A stretch of 64,000 bases of DNA. Origin: Marsupella aquatica (lineage: Eukaryota > Marchantiophyta). Below the pieces are notes generated by a model, which saw only the letters and a program-made list of their open reading frames with translations, ran no database searches and was not told the origin of the DNA. Position numbers and translations under genes: made by a program. Positions 23,898-33,595 of this stretch are shown here, piece by piece (positions within the stretch are counted from its first letter, which is position 1; every line of letters starts with the position of its first letter). The stretch lies in assembly GCA_973895155.1 (NCBI GenBank), contig OZ316896.1:4650001-4714000 (forward strand), written 5' to 3'.

Positions 23898-24676
23898 GTC
23901 CTCTAACAGAACCAGTCAATGAGAGAGCAACCTCAGACGCGACTGGTTGCGTCAACTGAACCTAAACAACTATATCCACTAAACCTTTTGTGGAGATTTG
24001 GATATGGTACGCGCTCAGTAAATCTATCCAGTTTCCTTCTCACACGCGGCTGGTCGCGTCAACTGGTCCTAAAAGGAACCTTACCTCCTCTAACAGAACC
24101 AGTCAATGAGAGAGCTACCTCAAACGCGACTGGTCGCGTCAACTGAACCTAAACAACTATATCCATTGAACCTTTCTTGTGGAGATTTGGATATGGTACG
24201 CGCTCAGTAAATCTATCCAGTTTCCTTCTCACACGCGACTGGTTGCGTCAACTCGTCCTAAAAGGAACCTTATCTCCTCTAATAGAACCAGTCAATGAGA
24301 GAGCTATCTCAGACACGAGTGGTCGCGTCAACTGAACCTAAAGAACTATATCCACTGAACCTTCCTTGTGGAGATTTGGATATGGTACGCGCTCAGTAAA
24401 TCTATCCTATTTCCTTCTGACACGCGACTAGTCGCGTCAACTCGTCCTAAAAGGAACCTTACCTCCTCTAACAGAACCAGTCAATGAGAGAGCTACCTGA
24501 CGCGACTAGTCGCGTTAACTGAACCTAAACAACTATATCCACTGAACCTTCCTTGTGGAGATTTGGATATGGTACGCGCTCAGTAAATCTATCCAGTTTC
24601 CTTCTCACACGCGACTGGTCGCGTCAACTGGTCCTAAAAGGAACCTCACAGTATTTTCACACGACTGATCACGTCA
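23898..24676. repeat. Satellite of about 189 bp carrying two palindromes per unit
   Basis: Four units start at about 23898, 24086, 24276 and 24465. Each begins CCTCTAACAGAACCAGTCAA and contains GAGATTTGGATATGGTACGC and CTATCCAGTTTCCTTCT. Two ACGCGAC..GTCGCGT palindromes lie about 110 bp apart in each unit. Units differ by scattered substitutions, several of them C/T changes within the palindromes. Confidence 0.85.
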
Positions 24677-27600
24677 ATAGCTCAAACAACTTTTGGACAA
24701 TAGGATAATACAGTGATACAACTGTGATTACTGACCCGTACGGACAAGGAAATCCAAGTAAGCATGATTTCATTCATTTGTATTCATTCATTTGTATTCA
24801 TTCATGAACTTTACAATAATTCAGATGTTTGAGCTCTGTCATTGTGAAACTATTATATATCAGAAGTTTAGAGAATGATCCAGCTAAGATGATTCAATTT
24901 AGCAGTCTACTGGTTGTATTCGTCAATTAAAGGATTCAGTGTAATGAGATTCACATAACATAAGAGTTTATATGATTAAATTCACAGCGTGCAAGTTTGT
25001 AATGACTTACTTAAGACGATTCAGGTTGTATTTTAATTAGTGAGTTTGTATGATTCACACATATTTGAGTTTACAAACAAACCGCATTATGAAAATTGTG
25101 CTTAATAATCAAGAGAAATTTTAGCAAACCACAATCAACACCAGCAGAAAATGTAGAAATTACACCTGAATTCTGAAAAATTGATGTAATCGTCTGAGAG
25201 ATTGACGTCCAAGCACTTGAAGACCTTGCTGCGGCATTCCAGAAAGTAAATATAAGATTGAAGATATTAATATGCTAAGCAACAACAACACAACTTCTAT
25301 ACTTCTATACATAGAGCTTCGCTGCCACCAATTGAATAACATGTGCTTAATGCTAAGGAGCTCATTATGTCGAGTTAAAAAGACTCTTTCAGAAGTATAA
25401 TCAAAGCTGTGGATAGGCAAACTGAGCATGAATAAAAGCGCACTAAACCTGAAGATTCAAAGAGGTGAAACAAACCTGAATGCTGAATGGAAGGAACTAA
25501 AACAAGCTGCCAAAAAGTAGTTCGAGCTGCTGAAACACGTTGATTGAGCTGATATGAGCTTAAAATTGGCTGACACGAGCTGATACAAGCACTCCCAAAA
25601 AGCTAGCTGCAACGAACTAGCAAACTAGAAGTGAATATGAGCTGTAAATGCGAGCTGCAATGCGCCAACGAGCTCCTGGTCAAAACGATGGACAACTACT
25701 AAGAGCTGCAACGCGCCGACAAGCACCTGACTACCACGAACGAGCTGCAACAACAAAAATGAAATCCAGGGCAGGAGCGAGAGCGAGAGCGACAAGAGCA
25801 AGAGCGACAAGAGCGAGAGCGACGAGAGCAAGAGCGACGAGAGCAAGAGCGACGAGAGCAAGAGCGAGAGCGAGAGCGACGAGAGCAGGCGTGCAAAAGT
25901 CTAGGGAGCAAGAAACAACAACAATGAACAATGAACTCGAGACCGTGGGCGCCAACACTAAGGAAGGACTAATTAGGGTATTGTTTTAGCATAACCCTAA
26001 TAACAGCCTAGCGACAGGAAGGTTCCAGATGATCTCTGTACACTCCACCATCGACTGAACAAACTATGCAATCGTGAAAAAAAGATTATCGGATTCCTTT
26101 TGATTTGCCATACTAAAGGAGATTTCTATTTGATCGCCAATTTGAAATTTAAACCGGTAATTATGCAACTGCGAAAGATTGTTAGTGGGGACCCCCGGAT
26201 CCGGATCCGTATCTTCACTATATCTGCCAATTCAAATCCAAAATGTGAACGAACGACAACTTTCTCACGATCGTTCCATCACGTAGTGGAGGCGAACTTC
26301 AAAATCATTCCATTTTGGTAGTGGAGACCGTCGGATCTGGATCCGTACTCCACTCTCTATCTTGCCAATTCAAACCCTTACTCTAAACAACGTAAAACGA
26401 TTCTCACGGTCGGGGAGAACCGATATTCAAAATCAATCCTGTACAATGATTCTCACGACAGGAGACTCAACCAATTTTCAAAATCAAAATCGAGTCCAGA
26501 TGAACACATCCTCCATGGAGTCAATAGACTGATCTCATTGCTCACGGATCATTCTTCATTTTCAGTTTCTCCTGACCAGGATACTAGCTGGGCTCTCAGC
26601 GGAGGCTGATCCAAGGCACATTTGAGGTGGAGCAGATTGGATCATTCGACTATTCTAGTTGGAGGTGGAGCTCATTCAAGCAACGCTGGCGCAGTTCTTG
26701 TTGTATCACCTTCAATGTTGGGGAGAGCACATCCGATCAAGCGGGAGAGTTGCGACGAAGTGAGACGACAAACATTTAGAACCTCCATAGTCTGCCTCAT
26801 TCATCGAAGCATTCTAGCGGACCAACAAAGAGCGGCTATTATGAAATCATAGTCTGGTCAAGGATTTTGATCTTGATACGATCAACAAGTTGTCATTCTC
26901 TGGTGGTGGGATTCAATCACGATACTCAAGGAAATTGGAGTTCAAAGGAGGAGGCTTAGTTGGCTGGGACGAGGAGGCTACGCTGGAAGGAAGAGGCTTG
27001 GTTGGGAGGAGGGTTTCTGCCAACATCGGAGGGTTGCCGCCAACATTGCTGAGACCACACCCAACTGAATAACTTGTAAGTATCAATCAGCATTAATTCT
27101 GCAATAAATGAGGAGAGTAGTTGCCTTAAATCACGCATTCAATGCATGAATTGAGTCAATGAAGTTATGGTCCAATTTCTCACTCCGATTTTGATCAATC
27201 CGTGTTTCAAGTCCAATACAGAAGCAATGTATCAGAAGTACTAGTAGAGGATCCGAATGAATTCTCTAGTCTAAAATTGTATGGCGTACGCGTATAGTTG
27301 TCCGTACGTTTTGCTATTGTTTATTGTAGTCGACGGCCTAGCAAAACGAAACGTAATCGAGGTCCATTTTTCAGATCTTCCTGATCTCAACTTGTTAGTA
27401 GGATGACCTGTTTTTTGGGCTACACATGTAGTTCATCACGCGCACAGTCGCGTGAACCAATTTATCTTGATATTGTTTATTGTAGTCGACTGCCCAACAA
27501 ATTGGCCAGAAATATATTTTAAAACCGAGGTCTTCGTTTCATCACGGGCCTAGTCGCGTTAATGTTTTAGAGGTCAGCGAAAGCTCTGCACTCTTAGACG

Positions 27601-27961
27601 TAATCGCCCTTTATTTCTCAGATCTGCCTGATCTCAACTTGTTAGTAGGATGACCTATTTTTGGTTACACATGTAGTTCATCACACGCACAGTCGCGTGA
27701 ACCAATTTATCTCAGGTCTTTTTGATATTGTTTATTGTAGTCGACAGCCTAGCGAATTGTCAGTCAGAGGAATCTTGATTTTTCCTTGATTGCAAAAATG
27801 GTTACATCGATCCCGAAGGACTTCGGATGTGGAATCCATATCCACTAGCACTATCCAGGAATTTAAGCTACACAGTATCTATAACAAGTTCTAACTTGAA
27901 CTACTCTTGAATCTGTAGTTCTAATCTTCCACTACTCAAAATATTGTTGACTTTGATCGAG
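24677..27961. other. Gene-free stretch with small repeats
   Basis: No recognisable gene. Present are TTTGTATTCATTCA duplications near 24776, a GAGCGACGAGAGCAA hexamer-like array (25770-25890) that generates low-complexity open frames, and two copies of a segment of about 70 bp at 27393-27465 and 27641-27715 that contains a palindrome. Three copies of TTGTTTATTGTAGTCGAC lie at 27318, 27474 and 27728. Confidence 0.6.
25770..25890. repeat. GAGCGACGAGAGCAA-type short tandem array
   Basis: About twenty imperfect hexamer units (GAGCGA, GAGCAA, GACGAGA) in tandem. Open frames crossing it (Arg/Ala/Thr-rich on one strand, Leu/Ser-rich on the other) are low-complexity artefacts. Confidence 0.85.
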
Positions 27962-28501
27962 TCAGTCATTCCAAGATGAAGGCATCCACTCATCGGTGTC
28001 TGGTGTGGATTCCCTTGAATCCAAAAATTCTTCCTTTGCCCAAGTCCTAACGTCCATAGATTTTCTCGGCTTGCTCTTTCTGTAATACAAATCAGAATCT
28101 TCGTTCATCTCTAATTGCCTTTTCTTCGGTGCGTCCACTTTCTTGGCCTCCTTGACTGTCTTAGTGTCTGCTGCTGCTTCCCCCGAAATGGATTCGACGC
28201 ATGCTCTGGCCTTCAACTTCTCCCCCCTCGAAACGGATTCCATGAGGGCTTTGCCCTTTAACTTCTCCCCTGATGCCATCTTTGTAGTCATCTCTGTCGG
28301 ATTGGTCTCCATCTGATCTTCCATCGACAAATGTGGCGAATAATGTCGTCTCTCACAAAACATGTGATCCAATTTAGTCACCGTAAACATTATATTACAT
28401 CGCTGACACATTCTGTAAGGAGTACCATGAATTTGATACGTTGAATCTTCTGAATCGTCCGTCGGAACATCCTCATTCTTCGAGCTCAGCGGAGTAGTCA
28501 T
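27962..28501 (-). CDS. Orphan 179-residue putative zinc-binding nuclear protein
   Basis: An intact ATG-to-stop frame, with no homolog I recognise. The N-terminus is acidic (DVPTDDSEDS), followed at about residues 32-53 by MCQRCNIMF and HMFCERRHYSPH, a possible C-x2-C...C-x3-H zinc site. An internal direct repeat follows (SGEKLKGKALMESVS and RGEKLKARACVESIS, about residues 78-107), then basic stretches APKKRQLE and YRKSKPRKS that could be nuclear signals. Its strand matches the palindrome cluster, and palindromes lie 260-530 bp downstream. No frameshift or stop disturbs it, in contrast to its cluster neighbours. Confidence 0.5.
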   Translation of the reverse strand: MTTPLSSKNEDVPTDDSEDSTYQIHGTPYRMCQRCNIMFTVTKLDHMFCERRHYSPHLSMEDQMETNPTEMTTKMASGEKLKGKALMESVSRGEKLKARACVESISGEAAADTKTVKEAKKVDAPKKRQLEMNEDSDLYYRKSKPRKSMDVRTWAKEEFLDSRESTPDTDEWMPSSWND

Positions 28502-28840
28502 CGCCCTTCAAACAAGAGATGCTGACCGAGACTAAGAATTGGAAATGAGAGAGCTGATGTGCGAATAGATTATCCAGTAGCCAGAAAATGGAATGCGTGG
28601 GGAAATGAGCAATAGGGATCATCTCAATGCTTTATACTGTTTAGTCTTCACTAGTCATTGTACATAGTGGTTTCTAGAAGAGGGTGCGCGTTTGACTGGC
28701 GCGTATTAGAATTGGCGGGAAGTTCAGTTGTCCTCTAATTATGGCTTTAATTTCACATTTAGCGACCGCCCTGGGAATACTGATTGCTAGTGAAGTCCTG
28801 AGATTTCTTATGAAGGTCAGTAGTTACTGACTGTCCGGTG

Positions 28841-29670
28841 TCCACTCATTGGTAAACTAGTACTGTCCACTCATTTTTCCTGAGTGGAGTTGAAATGATT
28901 GTTTGTAATCGATTGTAGTCGTTCTCATTCACTTGAAATGACTGACGGACCATGCATTATCTTTACCGGTATGTGTGATGCCTTTAGATCCGTAATTGTA
29001 TCTTCCTGTCTCGCGCGCAATCGTATCTTACTTATGAAGTACCAATTACGAGCTAGAGTTTGGGCCTAGCCTTCTAGCTTCTACGTCGTAGACCCTGTAC
29101 CCTCTGACTAAGGTCACGCGACATGCCTTTAGATCCGTAATTGTATCTTCCTGTCTCACGCGCAATCGTATCTTACTTATGAAGTACCAATTATGAGCTA
29201 GAGTTTGGGCCTAGCCTTCTAGCTTCTACGTCGTAGACCCTGTACCCTCTGACTAAGGTCACGCGACATGCCTTTAGATCCGTAATTGTATCTTCCTGTC
29301 TCACGCGCAATCGTATCTTACTTATGAAGTACCAAGTACGAGCTAGAGTTTGGGCCTAGCCTTCTAGCTTCTACGTCATAGACCCTGTTATCCCTACACC
29401 CTCTGACTAAGGTCACGCGACTAGTCGCATGCAGGGCAGTGCATTGACTACATTCTGCCTACTTATTGTCGGTTGTGATAGGACAATGCAGTTCACGGAC
29501 GTTTTACTGGCACTTATTAGCACTACTGTCCTCAGTAGTTACTGACTGTCCACTCATTTGTTCTGAGTGGATGTGAAATGATTGATCGTAATCGATTGTG
29601 GTCATTCTCATTCATTTGACATGACTGACGGACCATGCATAGTCTGTTGCCGGTATGTGTGGTACCTCTA
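28841..29670. repeat. Direct repeats at the right flank of the palindrome cluster
   Basis: A unit of about 146 bp starting GCCTTTAGATCCGTAATTGT is present in three tandem copies (28981, 29124, 29270). They are bracketed by two copies of a segment of about 125 bp beginning AGTTACTGACTGTCC and containing GACTGACGGACCATGCAT (28843-28975 and 29538-29665). Palindromes at 29412 and 29672 close the array. The third 146-bp copy has an extra TATCCCTAC. Confidence 0.75.
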
Positions 29671-29797
29671 GGGTCACGCGACCAGTCGCGTGCAGCGCAG
29701 TGCATTGACTACATTCTGCTTATTGACCGACGTGACAGGATAGTGCAGTGAAATTGACGGACGTGACAGGACTGTACGCTTACAATGATATTCTCTG

Positions 29798-31289
29798 ATG
29801 TGCAGGATCATAATTATTATGGTGACATCGACAGTCTGGATCAAGGAAGGCGGACAAGTTATTATAGGCATACGTGAGAAACAGGTTGGAAAAGGTCGCG
29901 TGATAAGTCTTGATCCTTCCAGGGTTTGTCACAATATTCCTCTTGGGGCGGACAGAGTTCTTCTTCTATTGGAGGAAGTTTTTGACGAGACCATTCTATG
30001 CGAAGATGGCGAACTTTTGAAGGACATGATTGGGGGTTACCTTGTATGGGAAAGGAATCAGCTTTTTCGAGCTTCCATGGAATTGGAGGATGTGTTTGGC
30101 ACTGTTGGTGATGATCAAGATCCAGTCAATCAAAATTCTGATGGGAACAACCATAATGAGAGTCGGTCTGGTGTGGAAGTAGTTTTACCAAAGGCCTTGT
30201 AGATGGGCATGCCTGTAAAGGTGGTGGATGAGAACAAGTTGATTTTTGCAGTGGCAACTATACATGTTCTAGATCCTATAGTGAAGCTTGGGGATGTCAC
30301 CCTTGGGAATACACATGTGGGAATTCTGATCAACGATTTTGTCAAGGGAGCTACCATAGATCATCTGAAGCATAGAGATTGCTTAAAAGCTTGGTCGATG
30401 GACCAACTCATTGCAAAGGATGGCAACTTGTTGTCTTTCCACAACATCAGGCAAGTTGTGGGAGGGAACACATCTCCAACAAGTGGCTGTCTTACATCCA
30501 TAAAAGTAGGAAAAGAAAGAGTCCATCTTCCCAGACATCTAGAAGAGACACATCTTTGGCACGTCAAGATGTGTTGTTGATAAACACCAAGGACTGTTGT
30601 AGTGAACCTTGTTGCCAATATCTGGACCGCAACTTGGCTATGGCAATTAGGCAAAAGTGGTGGTCAAAATCTTTTGCCGAGCGCAAGGAGGAGGAAATCA
30701 AGGCTATTAAAAATACAATACACTTGGGTACTGGAGAAAGGATTCTAGCAGTGGAGGGCAAAGTATTGTGCTTGGAGGCATGGAGAATCATTCATTCAAG
30801 AGGAAAGACTCAATTTTATGCCTTGAAGAAGACTGTGATGGCTGGAATGAACATAGGTACCCATGGTAATGCTGGAAAAAGGCGTATGTCCGAGAAAGTA
30901 TCTCAAGCGTTCATGTCAATGAAAGAGATTATTGAGGAGGCAGCTGATCATCATCCAGCCAAGTTGAGAACCATGGTAGATAATACAAGGATGGTTTTGA
31001 GGGAATTGCCAACAAATCTTACTTGGGAGAATATTAGAAACAGGGTTAATGTTGTCAACCAGGAGGCTGGTCTTCCTCCAATTTCCCAACCCACCTTGAG
31101 TCATCTACATTAGATGTATTTCAGGGAGTTCTCACGTCACAAAAAGGGCAACAACTTTTCAAAGTGTACAACTTGTAGTGAGTTGCTTCAACGGAAAGCA
31201 AACCTTACAGGAGCTAAGGAAGAGTTAGAGGGCCTAAGGCGTGACGAGGAGGAACATCACCAAGACCACACACAGCAAAGAATGTGCTA
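29798..31289 (+). pseudogene. DUF7869-type gene, 5' part (decayed, interrupted by the retrotransposon)
   Basis: The first frame (29798-30202) contains a LDPSRVCHNIPLGADRVLL segment resembling the DUF8039-type region of plant transposon proteins. An in-frame TAG (30200) separates it from VVDENKLIFAVATIHVLD. After a frame change near 30500 it reads LINTKDCCSEPCCQ, KWWSKSFAERK, a HGNAGKRRMSEK block and LPTNLTWENIRN. A second in-frame TAG (31111) comes just before MYFREFSRHKKGNNFSKCTTC, the Cys-containing lead-in of DUF7869 proteins. The frame is cut at ATGTGCTA (31289) by the gypsy element. These proteins form large repeated families in mosses and other eukaryotes and are probably transposon-derived; the reaction is unknown. 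This copy is non-functional. Confidence 0.6.
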
Positions 31290-31736
31290 TGTCGTGCGCA
31301 TACACATCGCTACACAACATATTCAAACATAGTCACAATCCACTAACACGAACATAAGAGAATGGAGTACAAATGGAACCAATGTCCACATGCCCAAAAC
31401 CCACAATAATCTTTTCTGGATGAAATCGAACAACGATCAGTGCTAATCCAACAACGATCCCGTCCGACACGATCACACATATATGTCAAGCCCAACGCAC
31501 CTTGTGCTTCAAGGAATCCACGTTACTTGCACACAACCTGGTCAGCCACACCATAGCCACCAAGCTCATGCTCAAAGGCTCAACATTGAAAGATGAGGCC
31601 TTTGAGCCAACACAAGGGGATAACTATCCCTCACACCAACTCAAACTAAACACAAAGTGCTCATATAGCACACATACAAAACCTCTATACCCTGGATAGT
31701 ACGATATACTTTACTACCACTCTAAATGGTGTGACA
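31290..31736 (-). repeat. Complete LTR, 447 bp (segments A1 + B1)
   Basis: Bounded by TG...CA in either orientation (TGTCGTGCGC at the left, GTGTGACA at the right). Segment A1 is 31290-31407 and B1 31408-31736. The left edge abuts the target-site copy GCTA. A1 is repeated perfectly at 31739-31856 and B1 nearly perfectly at 40735-41063. Confidence 0.75.
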
Positions 31737-31738
31737 GC

Positions 31739-31856
31739 TGTCGTGCGCATACACATCGCTACACAACATATTCAAACATAGTCACAATCCACTAACACGA
31801 ACATAAGAGAATGGAGTACAAATGGAACCAATGTCCACATGCCCAAAACCCACAAT
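31739..31856 (-). repeat. LTR segment A2, adjacent to the polypurine tract
   Basis: An exact 118-bp copy of segment A1, separated from the complete LTR by only the dinucleotide GC (31737-31738). On the minus strand it directly follows the polypurine tract, the place where a 3' LTR should begin. Confidence 0.75.
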
Positions 31857-31875
31857 CGCCCCCCTAGCTGGGAGT
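31857..31875 (-). promoter_or_regulatory. Polypurine tract of the gypsy element
   Basis: On the minus strand, AGCTAGGGGGGCG directly precedes LTR segment A2. Purine runs with six G are the usual primer of plus-strand DNA synthesis in LTR elements. The location, just after the polyprotein 3' UTR, fits. Confidence 0.6.
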
Positions 31876-32029
31876 GAGGTCCTCTAACTCTAGCTAGCCA
31901 TGAGTTCTACAAGGTTAATATACACCTTTGTAGGTGCAAAGATCAGGAGGCCGGGTGCAAGTGAGCCCCATCGATCGCCTACCTGAAATCTATATCTTCC
32001 ACAAGAACACAAATGATAACTAGTCGGCA

Positions 32030-33595
32030 TCACCGACATTGAGGACAAAACCATGATCCGCTAGGAATCATGTGCAAGGGTGGTGTCAAACACGACATGT
32101 GCCATCCTCTAGAACACCTATCACAAATCAACATAGTAGCTGCTTCCTGAGCAGACCCACACAACATACACTTCAAGCTAGCACGAACATGTGCCAAGCT
32201 TGGATCCACAGTGCCATCAATGTTTGGAAGGTGACATGGCGCACAATTACGCACATGATCCTTCCAAACCATACCATCACGCCCTTCCAACATAAGGACT
32301 CCAGAAGGCAACACTTCACGCACACGCAAGATTGTCCGCCTTGCAGTCACATCAAGCGTTGTTGGTGCTGTCTGCTACAAATAAACATAATCGCCAGGAT
32401 GAAATCTCCTAATCTTCGTGCGATAACCTCCTCCACGAATAGTAGCATATCGCAAAGTATCACGATGCTGGGCAATAGCAAGGTTGTCAAAGGCCATGGG
32501 CATGACTCTCTCAAAAACTCGTGCCCTCTCTGAACAAACATTTACCCAAATATCTGGATCATCCAAATCCACAATAGTTGCAACATCACGACGAATAGCC
32601 GCTGGCAAATCTGGCTCTCTACCATAGAGCAAGAAATAGGGTGAGAAGGACGCAAGTGATGCTTGTCGACTGAAACGGTAGCCCATAGCTAACCAAGGTA
32701 GTTGGAGATCCCAGTCTCCCAAATTACCAACCTGTAAGCCATACTTGCGCAATCCTCTCTTCACAGTTTGTACAACTCTCTCTGCCAATCCATCTGCCTC
32801 AGGATGATCGCGAGAAGTAGTACGATGGTCAATCAGAGCTTGCTCACACAAACTCTCAAAATCTCCACGGAATTCCGTGCCCTGATCAGTCAACACCTCA
32901 GCTGGTGCTCCAAAGTGACTGAGTACTCGATCCAGAAATGTGGTAGCCACTCCTCCACTAGCTTTATCTGGCAATGCCACTAGTTCAATCCACTTGGAGA
33001 AGTGCTCCACCATAACCAAAACATAACGGTTATGTCATTGGGTGAGAGGCAATGGACCAGCAAAGTCCAAACTCCATCTGTACCCCAAACCCATGATTGG
33101 CAATGGATGCAACTGGGGAGTGGGAGCATTAAATGATGCCCTCACTCGATCACATACCACACACTTAGCTATCAGTTGCTGGACATGAGTGTGCATATCA
33201 CGCCACCAATACTGTGTCTGCAACAAGCTATAAGTGCGCTTGACACCAAAATGCCCTAACTCCTCGTGCGCATGTCGCACCAAATGTACTCGTTGTGATG
33301 GTTTTGGTACCACCAATACCTTACCATCACGTAGTACTCTCAAAAGATGGCTTCCTTCCCATCGAAACCTCTTGGCTCTCTGTAGAACCCTGTCACGTTC
33401 CTTGGCATCAATACTGCCAACAATAGAACCACTACGCAGATATTCCAACACTTTCACATCATTGTGAATATCTTGCTGTCCAAAAGTTACCTCACCAACA
33501 TCCACATCTGAAGACTCATCATCTGCTTCATCCAATGAAGTAGAGTCCACAGAACCACTGCATGCTGGAACCCAACAAAGGAAGGCAGATGCATG
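32030..33595 (-). CDS. Integrase with C-terminal PHD finger (part of the gypsy polyprotein)
   Basis: The zinc-binding HHCC region reads HAHEELGHFGVKRTY...CVVCDRV (about 33290-33150). The catalytic core keeps DD35E: SLDFAGP, LTDQGTEF and HPEADGLAERVVQT. After the SH3-like tail (VYL...RRFHPGDYVYL region), about 45 residues before the end, comes CMLC...CDRC..GWHMSC...FCPQC, a complete C4HC3 PHD finger (about 32164-32033). Many gypsy integrases end in a chromodomain that reads histone methylation; here a PHD finger takes that place, which suggests chromatin-guided integration. In-frame stops: TGA 33596-33598, TGA 33035-33037, TAG 32375-32377. Each would be sense after one T-to-C change on the coding strand. 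Confidence 0.85.

Larger units (their letters stand above)
13895..29692. promoter_or_regulatory. Family of CG-rich palindromes (ACGCGAC-NN-GTCGCGT type) spanning a gene cluster
   Basis: Roughly two dozen sites share two 7-8 nt arms, ACGCGAC and GTCGCGT, around a 2-4 nt centre. Clear sites: 13896-13914 (variant), 14853-14872, 15649-15668, 16670-16688, 18774-18793, 18813-18832, 20634-20653, 21985-22002, 23185-23201 (degenerate), 23800-23817, nine in the satellite 23936-24676, 27436-27454, 27542-27560, 27681-27700, 29412-29431 and 29672-29692. I find none outside this interval. The first eight after 13914 except the degenerate one fall in predicted introns. Each could form a hairpin or bind a dimeric protein. 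The role is unknown. Confidence 0.75.

Noticed and set aside
25625-25989. Arg/Ala/Thr-rich and Leu/Ser-rich open frames
   Set aside because: They are translations of a GAGCGA/GAGCAA short tandem array on both strands, without domain content.
29382-29396. ACCCTGTTATCCCTA matches 15 of the 18 bases of the I-SceI homing site
   Set aside because: It arises in the third 146-bp repeat unit by a small local insertion, the remaining three bases differ, and no LAGLIDADG gene is nearby. Probably chance.
31502-31699. 65-codon frame identical at 31502 and 40829
   Set aside because: Both copies lie in LTR segment B; the identity reflects LTR duplication, not a small gene.
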